Of a stretch of 64,000 bases of DNA, positions 43,094 through 50,881 are shown one piece after another (position 1 is the stretch's first letter; each line of letters opens with the position of its first letter). The translations under genes were made by a program, and so were the position numbers. Below the pieces are notes generated by a model, which was given only the letters and a program-made list of their open reading frames with translations, made no database searches and had not been told where the DNA came from. The stretch is from Sphingorhabdus sp. 109. Lineage in GTDB: Bacteria; Pseudomonadota; Alphaproteobacteria; Sphingomonadales; Sphingomonadaceae. The DNA lies in the NCBI RefSeq assembly GCF_902506555.1, contig NZ_LR732707.1, forward strand, positions 2,503,290-2,567,289, given 5' to 3'.

Positions 43094-43155
43094 GGGAGTG
43101 CTCCTTGGTCAGAATTTGCCCGGACTATAGGCTGAAAACCGCGCAAAACAAGCAA

Positions 43156-43171
43156 TTAACCGAGCAATTAA
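43156..43171. promoter_or_regulatory. TTAATTG-type palindrome, copy A (acyl-CoA dehydrogenase pair)
   Basis: Read on the minus strand this is TTAATTGCTCGGTTAA, an imperfect inverted repeat with TTAA arms. It matches 13 of 16 bases of the site at 62011-62026. It lies 63 bp upstream of the acyl-CoA dehydrogenase start at 43093. The shape is like a TetR- or MarR-type operator; no such regulator gene is in the window. Confidence 0.5.
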
Positions 43172-43178
43172 GCTGACG

Positions 43179-44150
43179 CTACGGCAAGCGTGGATCGCCG
43201 CCAGTCCCCGCCTGATGCTCGGTCGAAAACTTGTCCTTGCGGCGCCGGCCGAATCTCATGCTGCGTTCCAGCCGGGCACGCAGCGCGGTGTAATAAGCCT
43301 CGAGAAAAATACGCTCGTCGCCGCTGCCGGGTTCCCATCCGATTTTCTGACAAATCGAGGCCGCTACTCTTTCCAGCGCATCATCCTGGCCACTACGCAG
43401 GACATTTTCCAGCGTCTGCAACTCATATTCGCCATAGACCGACAGGTCTTCGTCAGAAAATTGATATTGTGCGGCGGGCGCTGCTTCGTCGGATGATGCT
43501 GCTGCAGGGGCGACAATATCCCCGAGATCCTTTTTCACATTCTCGATCACCCAGGTCCCTGCAATCACATCGCCGCCGCGCAGCCGGTCCTTGTTGAACA
43601 AAGGAAAGAGCAGGAACATCAATACCCAGAGAAAACCGGCCCAGGCGGTCATATCCGTCAGCGAACCACTGGCTTCCCCTGAGGTCAGGAATACCAGCGG
43701 CAGAAACAGTTCGATATCCCGGACAATATTGCGGGCAATTACCGCTTCCGCAGTTAAACGGCCACCATTTCTGGCCGCCACCCGGATACCGACCGCCCGC
43801 TTTCCCCAAGTCGCAGCACGATCACCCAGTTCGAAATAGAGAAAATAGGCGTTGCGAAACAGAAAAACCGAAATGAGCCAGAGGACCGCCAGCAGTTGCA
43901 CAGGACCGCTGGCATTTTCCAGACTGTCGGCAGAAGCCAGCCCGAAACCCCAGAACAGCAGCATCCCGCCTATTGTCACTAAAACGATGAGCCCGAGTAT
44001 GATGATGATATCCAGCGCGAGCGCGCCGGCCCTTGCTCCGGCTGCGGCCACCGTGACATTCAGCGACACGCCTTCGGGCGTCACCATGACCCGGTCGAGC
44101 TTGGGATTGGCCGATCGCCGGATCCACGGCTCGGCGGCTTTGCTGCTCAT
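43179..44150 (-). CDS. RDD-family membrane protein
   Basis: A 323-residue protein. The RDD domain covers about residues 35-215 with several membrane helices ([27 protein letters not shown]-like strands and [10 protein letters not shown]), and the conserved aspartates and arginines in [16 protein letters not shown]. The C-terminal 100 residues are soluble and charged. It is the last gene of the leftward six-gene operon (48715-49350 down to here), overlapping the SpoIIM-type gene by 4 bp. RDD proteins are thought to be transporters or ion exchangers; here a role linked to the MoxR/DUF58 set is likely. Confidence 0.88.
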   Translation of the reverse strand: MSSKAAEPWIRRSANPKLDRVMVTPEGVSLNVTVAAAGARAGALALDIIIILGLIVLVTIGGMLLFWGFGLASADSLENASGPVQLLAVLWLISVFLFRNAYFLYFELGDRAATWGKRAVGIRVAARNGGRLTAEAVIARNIVRDIELFLPLVFLTSGEASGSLTDMTAWAGFLWVLMFLLFPLFNKDRLRGGDVIAGTWVIENVKKDLGDIVAPAAASSDEAAPAAQYQFSDEDLSVYGEYELQTLENVLRSGQDDALERVAASICQKIGWEPGSGDERIFLEAYYTALRARLERSMRFGRRRKDKFSTEHQAGTGGDPRLP

Positions 44151-45169
44151 GCCCCCGGCCTCCCCGTTTGACGTCCGAAGCGGAAGAAATAGAGCAGCCA
44201 GAAAAACAGCATCCCGCCACCAACGGCAAAACGTCCGATACTATTGTTAATCAATTGACGCGCATAGCCTTCGAGCAGACCGGCGCAAATCAGCATGAGA
44301 ATGACTCCGACCATCACCAGCGCCGCCCGTTTTCCCGCGTCACTCGCGGCATTGAGGTGCGATTTGGCTCCCGGAAAGGCTATCGATCGGCCGACATGAA
44401 TTCCAGCGGCCCCCGCCAGCAGGATCGCGAACAGTTCGGTCGTCCCGTGAATCGAAAGCCAGCCGATAAAATCAATCGTCAGCCCCCGCTGCGCAAAGAC
44501 CCAGAGCATGGCCCCGAGCAACGCCATATTGTGAATCAGCAGCAATATACTGGGGATGGCAAAGGCGAAACCCAGAGCAAAAGCGAGCAGCGCAACCTGC
44601 GCATTGTTGCTGAACAGAAAAGCCGCAAAAACCGCGAGACCGTCTCCGTCGTGCGCCCCGAACAGTGTTTCACGCAGGGCTTGTTCGCTCGCCCCCGGCA
44701 CCCGGGCATCGGCAAAATTTCCCGGTACCAGTGCGTAGAACCAGTCGCTGTTGCCAGCGACCAGAATATAGCCGATCACCGCGCCGGCAATCATCACCAG
44801 CAGGGCAATCCAGATATCTGGTTGGATCGCGCGTACCGCCCGGCTCCACCCCCCGCCGAAAAAGCTCCCGAGCCAGCGACCGAAACTGGTCTGTGTGCCG
44901 TAGACCATGAAATAGGAGCGCAGTGCCAACCCCTCAAGATAGTCTATCAGGCCGGCGTCGAGCGAATTTTCCCGGGCGATCGACAGGCTGGACAGCAGCG
45001 TCCGGTAAAGCGTCGGTAGCGCCAGGACATCCTCGTCGGTCAGTTGGCCGGCCTTGCCCTTTTCCATTTTACTGACGATCGATTCCAGCCGGGTCCAGTC
45101 AGTTTCCCGTTCCAGGCGGAAGCGATCGCTGCGCAGCAGCGCGGCGTTCAGGGCCTGTTCGCTGCTCAC
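44147..45169 (-). CDS. Stage II sporulation protein M-family membrane protein
   Basis: A 340-residue SpoIIM-domain integral membrane protein. An N-terminal helical segment of about 100 residues (DRFRLERETDWTRLESIVSKME) is followed by at least five membrane helices (DIWIALLVMIAGAVIGYILVA, NNAQVALLAFALGFAFAIPSILLLIHNM, LFAILLAGAAGIHVGRSIAFPG). Non-sporulating bacteria carry this family next to MoxR/DUF58 genes, as here. It overlaps both neighbours by 4 bp. The molecular function is not established; involvement in envelope or membrane-protein homeostasis is the usual inference. Confidence 0.9.
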   Translation of the reverse strand: MSSEQALNAALLRSDRFRLERETDWTRLESIVSKMEKGKAGQLTDEDVLALPTLYRTLLSSLSIARENSLDAGLIDYLEGLALRSYFMVYGTQTSFGRWLGSFFGGGWSRAVRAIQPDIWIALLVMIAGAVIGYILVAGNSDWFYALVPGNFADARVPGASEQALRETLFGAHDGDGLAVFAAFLFSNNAQVALLAFALGFAFAIPSILLLIHNMALLGAMLWVFAQRGLTIDFIGWLSIHGTTELFAILLAGAAGIHVGRSIAFPGAKSHLNAASDAGKRAALVMVGVILMLICAGLLEGYARQLINNSIGRFAVGGGMLFFWLLYFFRFGRQTGRPGA

Positions 45170-46488
45170 AGGCTACCCCGTCGTTTGATTTTGAGATAGG
45201 TATTGATCAGCCTTGTCCCGATGTCCTGATACGCCCCCTCAATCACGTCAATGCCCATATGCCGGAGCTTGGTCAGCACCAGATTTTTCTGCTCAAGCAG
45301 ATTCTGCGCTGTCACAGCCCGGGCGACATCCTCGGCGCTTTCGGGAGCCTTGTTGATGATTCCGGCCAACTCCCGGTCCTGCAATATCACGAACAGCACA
45401 AGATGCCGGTCGATCAGCCGCGCCGCTGCCTCGAGCATCAGATCAGCCGCGGTGGGATCGGTAAAGTCGGTGAAAATGACGATGAGCGAGCGGCGCTGAA
45501 GCCGGCTTTGCAAGGTCGAGAGCGCCAAGGTGTAATTGCTCTCCTGATGGCGGTAATCGATGCGCGCGGCTTCCTGCTGCAGCCGGAAGAAATTGCGGCT
45601 GCCCGATAGGAAAGGCGTCGACAATTCGGGTCTCGCGGCAAAACTGAACAGGCTGGTCCGGTCGCCTGCCTTCAGCGTGATATAGGCGGTCAGCAATGCA
45701 GCCGACACGGCCCGGTCGATGCGCGGCAGGCCATCTATCGGTTCGCACATCGCCGCACCGCAATCCAGCGCAAAGATGATCTGGTTGTTTCGCTCGGTAT
45801 CATATTCCTTGGCCAGCAATTTGCTGTGCCGCGCCGATCCTTTCCAGTCGATGCTGCGCCGGTCCATACCCGGCTGATATTCGGCAAGAGCTTCGAACTC
45901 GCTGCCTTCTCCCCTGAACTTGCGGGCCAGCAACCCGAATATGGAATCGCGCAGGAACATCTGGATCGTCGGACTGCGAATGGCTGATATATTCGGCAGC
46001 ACGGCCACGTTCTGCTTGCTCTGTTTCTGGATCTGCCGCCAGGCCAGACCCAGCGGCCCGCTCCATCTCAGCCAGAGCCTGCCGATCCGGCCGGTGCCGC
46101 GACGGACAGGAATGATGGTGCTTTGGCCCGAGAAGACACCGTCGGCCGCGCCGTTGCCTTCCAGCTCGAAAGTAACCGTTCCCTTCTCGGCCAGGCGTTC
46201 GTCCAGCCCGAGATTGCCCGACAGACTGCGCGGGGCAATCCTGCCGGAGAATTCCGCCGCCAGCGCCAGTTGCAGCGGAGCACCGATTTCACCACTGGGG
46301 GGCACCGCCAGCCGAACATCTTCGGACTTTGCCGCAACCAGTCCATCGAATAGCAGCAGCAGCAGCAACATCACCGCCCAGGCGGCACCGACGGCCCATA
46401 GCGCCGGGGTAATCGCCGCCAGAATCGCGGAAATTGGCGCGCCGAGAGCGATGAGCCAGACGGCTCGCCGGGTCGGATAGAAATTCAA
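45166..46488 (-). CDS. DUF58-domain protein, MoxR-associated
   Basis: A 440-residue protein with two N-terminal membrane helices (VWLIALGAPISAILAAITPALWAVGAAWAVMLLLLL) and a cytoplasmic or periplasmic DUF58/VWA-like domain (GSEFEALAEYQPGMDRRSIDWKGSARHSKLLAKEYDTERNNQIIFALDCGAAM). DUF58 proteins work with MoxR AAA+ ATPases as adaptors that recognise a client. It overlaps MoxR and the SpoIIM-type gene by 4 bp, consistent with fixed stoichiometry. The client is unknown. Confidence 0.91.
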   Translation of the reverse strand: MNFYPTRRAVWLIALGAPISAILAAITPALWAVGAAWAVMLLLLLLFDGLVAAKSEDVRLAVPPSGEIGAPLQLALAAEFSGRIAPRSLSGNLGLDERLAEKGTVTFELEGNGAADGVFSGQSTIIPVRRGTGRIGRLWLRWSGPLGLAWRQIQKQSKQNVAVLPNISAIRSPTIQMFLRDSIFGLLARKFRGEGSEFEALAEYQPGMDRRSIDWKGSARHSKLLAKEYDTERNNQIIFALDCGAAMCEPIDGLPRIDRAVSAALLTAYITLKAGDRTSLFSFAARPELSTPFLSGSRNFFRLQQEAARIDYRHQESNYTLALSTLQSRLQRRSLIVIFTDFTDPTAADLMLEAAARLIDRHLVLFVILQDRELAGIINKAPESAEDVARAVTAQNLLEQKNLVLTKLRHMGIDVIEGAYQDIGTRLINTYLKIKRRGSL

Positions 46489-47441
46489 CGCGGCGCTTCC
46501 GTCCGTTCAACCAGATCGTTGATAATAGTGTCAACCTGCCGGCCCTCGATCTCGGCGGCGGGCGACAATATCGTCCGGTGGCGCAAGACGGATGGCGCCA
46601 GCGCCTTCACATCATCGGGGATAACATAGTCCCGGCCGGAGATTGCGGCGCGGGCGCGGGCGGCGTGGGCCAGCATGATCGCGGCGCGCGGACTGGCGCC
46701 GTTCTCCAGATCGGCGGTTTCGCGCGTCGCCCGGATCAGCCGCACGACATAATCGACGACATCCTCGACCAGTTTCACCGACTGCACCGCTCCGGTTGCC
46801 GCAGCCAGGGTTGCACTGTCGACCTGTTGTTCGATCTCAAAATCCTTCGCTGCCTGCCCGCCGATCCGCTCGCCATAACGGCTAACGATTTTCTTTTCTT
46901 CCTCGGCATCGGGATATGCGATCAACAGCTTGAACAGGAACCGGTCAAGCTGCGCCTCGGGCAGCGGATAGACACCCTGCTGCTCGATCGGATTCTGGGT
47001 GGCAACCACCATGAAGCGCGAGCCGAGCGCATGAGTCTCGCCATCAATGGTGACAGAGCGTTCCTGCATCGCTTCCAGCATCGCCGCCTGGGTTTTCGGC
47101 GGGGTACGGTTGATTTCATCAGCGAGCAGCAGATCGCAGAAGATCGGACCGCGCGTCAGCGTGAAACTGCTGGTCTGGAAATTGAACAGGTTGGAGCCGA
47201 TAATGTCCCCGGGCATCAGATCGGGGGTAAACTGGATCCGGCCGAAGTTGAGGCCCAAGGTGGCCGAGAAACATTGCGCCAGAAATGTCTTCGCCGTGCC
47301 CGGCGGCCCTTCGAGCAGGACATGGCCGGACGAAAAGAGCGCGATCAGCAAATGATCGACAATCTCTTCCTGCCCGACTATCGCCCTGGCCACCTGACCG
47401 CGGATATTGTCCGCCAGCGTTTTCAGTTCGTCGATCTGCAT
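46485..47441 (-). CDS. MoxR-type AAA+ ATPase
   Basis: A 318-residue MoxR ATPase. Walker A is GPPGTAKT near residue 44, Walker B is LLADEINRTPPKTQ, sensor 1 is VATQNPIEQQGVYPLPEAQLDRF, and the C-terminal lid domain ends with LRHRTILSP. These proteins act as chaperones that assemble or activate metal-containing or envelope complexes. It starts 19 bp inside the end of the DUF4350 gene and ends overlapping DUF58, so it is made with both. Confidence 0.94.
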   Translation of the reverse strand: MQIDELKTLADNIRGQVARAIVGQEEIVDHLLIALFSSGHVLLEGPPGTAKTFLAQCFSATLGLNFGRIQFTPDLMPGDIIGSNLFNFQTSSFTLTRGPIFCDLLLADEINRTPPKTQAAMLEAMQERSVTIDGETHALGSRFMVVATQNPIEQQGVYPLPEAQLDRFLFKLLIAYPDAEEEKKIVSRYGERIGGQAAKDFEIEQQVDSATLAAATGAVQSVKLVEDVVDYVVRLIRATRETADLENGASPRAAIMLAHAARARAAISGRDYVIPDDVKALAPSVLRHRTILSPAAEIEGRQVDTIINDLVERTEAPR

Positions 47442-48718
47442 CCGATAATTTCCTTTTTCCAGGCGTGTAGGGCCGCAGCTCCTTCGGCAATATCTTGTGG
47501 CTTGCGGGCACGAACAAGCTGGTGGAACAGGGCCGAGAAACGGTTGCCTTCGCTCTCTCCCAGTTCATCCAGCCGCTCGAGAATTTCCTTGTCATCGGCC
47601 TGCGGGCTGATGCCGACCGCTTCGGCCGCTTGCGCACGGATCATTCCGGCATAAGGGTCGGTTACCAGATATCCGCGCTGCATCCGGTTGATGAACGCGG
47701 CGCTGTTGTTGACCAGCGCGGTCTTGCCGAAGTCCAGGCTGCGTTGCTCACGAACCGGCGGACCGAACCGGTTGAAGGCCATCCAGGCTGCGGCCAACGC
47801 GGCGGTGATCAGACAGATGGTCGCCGAAAGAAATGGTGGCGTGAACGCCAGTGTGAGCAGATTTTCCGCGCCTCCAAGACCGTTAAAGGTCAGATCAAAG
47901 GTTACGCCACCATCGGCCGCGATGGATACTGCCTTGACCAGCGCAAGCGCGTGGCGGGCCGTCGGCTTGTCGGCCATGCCCGCATTATTGAGCAAGTCGG
48001 CGTCGCCGACGATCACCACCGGAAAGAGGGAGGCATCGATCTCCTCTTTTTCGGTGATGTGCGATTCATCAAGCCGGTCGAGCTGCGCATAGACACCGCC
48101 ATCATCAAGATAGGCAACCAGCGCGCTGCCAGGCAATGGCCCGCGGACCACCGTGCGGAGCAATTCTCCCTTGATGCTGATCGGATGTTCCGGCGTTTTC
48201 ACGCCCGCGCCGACCGCCGAGACCAGGGATTGGCCGGAGCCGGCCTTGCCATCGACGCTGATGCTGACCTTGGCCACGTCCTGTAACAGTGCCTCGCCCA
48301 CAGTCCCGTCCCACGGGTCGTTGCGCACCACCCAGCCTTTTTTCAGCCTATCGCTTCTTGCGACCTGCCATTTCGGCAGGATCACCATCGTTGGCCCGAT
48401 ATAGGAGCGCTGTTGGATCACCGCGTCAATATCTTCGGGCGGTACAAATGGTCCGGGTGTCAATATCATCAACCCCTCATTGTCCATACCCGCAGGTGAG
48501 CGCGAATATTGCACCGGCACACCGGTCTTCTCGAGCAGACTGGCCAGCGCCCGGTAGCCGACAATGCTGTTGGACGCGCCATGCGCATCGCCATTCTTGC
48601 CCGAAGCCAGACGGTCGCCCATGCCAAGCCCGTAAAGCAAGGCGATGAACGCGGCAAAGCTGACCGCGAACATGATGATGATCGTCGTCCGCTGAAAGGG
48701 ATTGGCCTGCACGCTCAT
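47423..48718 (-). CDS. DUF4350-domain membrane protein
   Basis: A 431-residue protein with an N-terminal membrane helix (TTIIIMFAVSFAAFIALLYGLGMG), a large extracytoplasmic DUF4350 domain (SNSIVGYRALASLLEKTGVPVQYSR; ILTPGPFVPPEDIDAVI) and a second helix near residue 310 (FLSATICLITAALAAAWMAF), then a soluble tail. DUF4350 is related to glutamine-amidotransferase-like and GATase-like domains. The gene overlaps MoxR by 19 bp and DUF4129 by 4 bp. The function is unknown; co-occurrence with MoxR/DUF58 is the main guide. Confidence 0.87.
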   Translation of the reverse strand: MSVQANPFQRTTIIIMFAVSFAAFIALLYGLGMGDRLASGKNGDAHGASNSIVGYRALASLLEKTGVPVQYSRSPAGMDNEGLMILTPGPFVPPEDIDAVIQQRSYIGPTMVILPKWQVARSDRLKKGWVVRNDPWDGTVGEALLQDVAKVSISVDGKAGSGQSLVSAVGAGVKTPEHPISIKGELLRTVVRGPLPGSALVAYLDDGGVYAQLDRLDESHITEKEEIDASLFPVVIVGDADLLNNAGMADKPTARHALALVKAVSIAADGGVTFDLTFNGLGGAENLLTLAFTPPFLSATICLITAALAAAWMAFNRFGPPVREQRSLDFGKTALVNNSAAFINRMQRGYLVTDPYAGMIRAQAAEAVGISPQADDKEILERLDELGESEGNRFSALFHQLVRARKPQDIAEGAAALHAWKKEIIGCRSTN

Positions 48719-49350
48719 CCCGCAACTTCCGCCGGCCGGCCCTTGCCGAGGGCAAAGCCGGCATAAGCCTCGCGGGATTCCAGCCAGCCTTGCTCGTCAA
48801 CCGGCAAGGCCGCAAACAGGCCGCGCTCGACCTGGCTGGCAATTACCGCAAACATCGCGCGCGAGGCATCGGGCAGGCTGTCAAAGCGCCCGATCTCGCG
48901 CGACGTGCTTGACGGTCGCAACAGATTCGGACGATGTTTTTCGATATCGGCAATACTGCGATAGAGCAGCAGGTGGACGGCCTCTTCAAACCGCCCTTTT
49001 GCAGCCAGTGCCTCCGCCTCGGCCAGCAATTCGCGTGCGTCCTCCGGGGCCGGTTGCCAGACTGTTTCGGCCACGGGCGTGCGGCTGCGCCACTGTTCGA
49101 CATAGGGTGCCAATATTATCCAGAGCAAGGTCAGCACACCGGCCGCCAGCAACAGCAGCAGCAATATGCGCAATATCGGCCAGGCCGATCCTATGGCTTC
49201 AAACAGGGGTGAGAGGAAGGCACCAAGCCAGTCCAGAAAGTCCAGCCACCATTGCGGGAGCTCCGGCGGCGCGGGACTGGCAGCGGGGGTGAACTGGATA
49301 TCGGAATCGGCACGCATGCCGTCCCACGCATCGTCAAAAGAAGCGCTCAC
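48715..49350 (-). CDS. DUF4129-domain membrane protein
   Basis: A 211-residue protein with one strong membrane helix (ILRILLLLLLAAGVLTLLWIILAPYV) preceded by a Trp-rich amphipathic segment and followed by the DUF4129 domain (ARELLAEAEALAAKGRFEEAVHLLLYRSIADIEKHRP). I place the start at a GTG (49350) because AAGGGG lies 6 bases upstream; the frame is open to 49383. It is first in the six-gene MoxR operon. DUF4129 is otherwise found in transglutaminase-containing operons. Confidence 0.85.
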   Translation of the reverse strand: MSASFDDAWDGMRADSDIQFTPAASPAPPELPQWWLDFLDWLGAFLSPLFEAIGSAWPILRILLLLLLAAGVLTLLWIILAPYVEQWRSRTPVAETVWQPAPEDARELLAEAEALAAKGRFEEAVHLLLYRSIADIEKHRPNLLRPSSTSREIGRFDSLPDASRAMFAVIASQVERGLFAALPVDEQGWLESREAYAGFALGKGRPAEVAG

Positions 49351-49537
49351 TTCATTCCCCTTGCCTTGCGCTACTTTTACCACCGCTCCGGTGTTGCAGA
49401 ATCCAAATGATGGGGCAAGAGCGAAGATAAGATTGGCAGTTCAACTTTACCCGCGATAAAAAATATGCCAGCCTGTCGGTCAAGCGACAGTAGGGAGCAA
49501 ATAATCTGTCGGTTGCTTGATATAGGGGGAAAGAAAA

Positions 49538-50278
49538 ATGGCCGAACCAACAGGTAAAATCGATATCAGTCGGGTGCTGAACAATACATTTGGCGTGATC
49601 ATGCGCCATCCCCTGATCTATCTTGGCCTTTCATTCCTGATCATCGGCATCCCCAATGCGTTGCTGCAAACCGCACAGGGCAGCTTCACCACCGGCGCAG
49701 ACGGATTTGCTGTCGCATCCAGCTATTCGGCACAAGGGGTCGGGTTCATCGTCCTGATGCTGCTTTCCATCCTGTTGCAGGCGACCCTGATCGTGGCCAC
49801 GCTGAACGACCTCGGCGGCAAGCCGCTCAGCCTGGCCGATTGTTTTGCAAAGGCCCTGAAAAAACTGCTGCCCCTGATCGGTCTCGGCATCGTTGTCGCT
49901 CTGGGCGTCGGATTGGGCATGATGCTGCTCGTCGTTCCCGGTGTCATTCTCTACCTGATGTGGATTGTAGCGACTCCGGTGATGATGGCCGAAGACCGCG
50001 GAGTAATCGACTCTCTGAAGCGCAGCGCCGAATTGACCTCGGGATCGAAAGGGATGATTTTCGTGCTGCTGATCATCTTCTTTGTGCTGGCGGTTGTCTT
50101 CGGGCTGTTTGTTGCCTTCATCGGATCGCTCAGCACTATATTACTGGCGATCATCACATTGGTCAGCAACACTGTTACCGGCGCGATCCAGGGCGCCGGC
50201 GTCGCATCGATCTACGTTGATTTGCGCACCGCGAAAGAGGGCACCGATACCAGTACGCTCGCCGAAATTTTTGCCTGA
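49538..50278 (+). CDS. Multipass membrane protein (DUF-type, glycerophosphodiester-phosphodiesterase membrane-domain-like)
   Basis: A 246-residue protein with about five to six membrane helices (LIYLGLSFLIIGIPNALLQ, GFIVLMLLSILLQATLIVATL, LLPLIGLGIVVALGVGLGMMLLVVPGVILYLMWIV, MIFVLLIIFFVLAVVFGLFVAF). The motif VPGVILYLMW-x-VATPVMMAEDRGVIDSLKRSAELTSG is shared with membrane domains of the YciC/GdpD-associated type. It is divergent from the MoxR operon. A 6-bp hairpin at 49474-49491 lies in its leader. A role in envelope stress or lipid handling is only a guess. Confidence 0.82.
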   Translation: MAEPTGKIDISRVLNNTFGVIMRHPLIYLGLSFLIIGIPNALLQTAQGSFTTGADGFAVASSYSAQGVGFIVLMLLSILLQATLIVATLNDLGGKPLSLADCFAKALKKLLPLIGLGIVVALGVGLGMMLLVVPGVILYLMWIVATPVMMAEDRGVIDSLKRSAELTSGSKGMIFVLLIIFFVLAVVFGLFVAFIGSLSTILLAIITLVSNTVTGAIQGAGVASIYVDLRTAKEGTDTSTLAEIFA

Positions 50279-50398
50279 TCCGGACCATCCGGCCGGCTTG
50301 GCGCGGGATCCGGGCTATAGCCCAAAGGCCGCTTGGCTTGAGGCAGACCCTGCGCTATAAGTTGCAAATTGCCATTTAATAGTCCGGGTGAAAATTCC

Positions 50399-50878
50399 AT
50401 GATCAAGCTGAATGTCAACGGTCAGCCCCGGGAGGTCGACGCCGACCCGGCGACGCCCTTATTGTGGATTATACGAGAGAATCTGAAGATGCCCGGCACC
50501 AAATTCGGTTGCGGCATCGCCCAGTGCGGTGCCTGTACGGTGCATCTCGACGGCAAGCCGGTGCGCAGCTGTTCGACGTCCCTTTCTGCCGCCGAAGGCA
50601 AGACGATCGCCACGATCGAAGGCCTCGCCAGCGAAGACGGCACCTTGCACAAGGTGCAGCAGGCGTGGATCGAGGCGCAGGTACCGCAATGCGGCTATTG
50701 CCAGTCCGGACAGATCATGTCGGCTGTCGCGCTGCTGGAAAAAAATCCCCGGCCGACCGACGCGCAGATCGACGAAGCCATGGCAGGCAATGTCTGCCGA
50801 TGCGGCATGTATGGCCGGATACGCAGAGCGATCAAGGCCGCCGCCGATATCGATCAACCCGCACAAGTGGAGGCGTAG
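50399..50878 (+). CDS. iorA: Isoquinoline 1-oxidoreductase alpha-type [2Fe-2S] subunit
   Basis: A 159-residue ferredoxin-like subunit of the xanthine-oxidase family. The plant-type cluster cysteines are in [18 protein letters not shown] with a fourth in RSCS, and the second cluster cysteines are in QCGYCQSGQ and NVCRCG. It passes electrons from the molybdenum site of the B subunit to the cytochrome encoded two genes downstream. The gene is 3 bp upstream of the B subunit. Substrate of the enzyme (N-heterocycle or aldehyde) unknown. Confidence 0.94.
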   Translation: MIKLNVNGQPREVDADPATPLLWIIRENLKMPGTKFGCGIAQCGACTVHLDGKPVRSCSTSLSAAEGKTIATIEGLASEDGTLHKVQQAWIEAQVPQCGYCQSGQIMSAVALLEKNPRPTDAQIDEAMAGNVCRCGMYGRIRRAIKAAADIDQPAQVEA

Positions 50879-50881
50879 ATC

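Noticed and set aside
41033-43135. A 700-codon open frame on the + strand opposite the acyl-CoA dehydrogenase pair
   Set aside because: It spans two well-supported genes on the other strand and has no family features; antisense frames stay open because of GC-rich codon bias.
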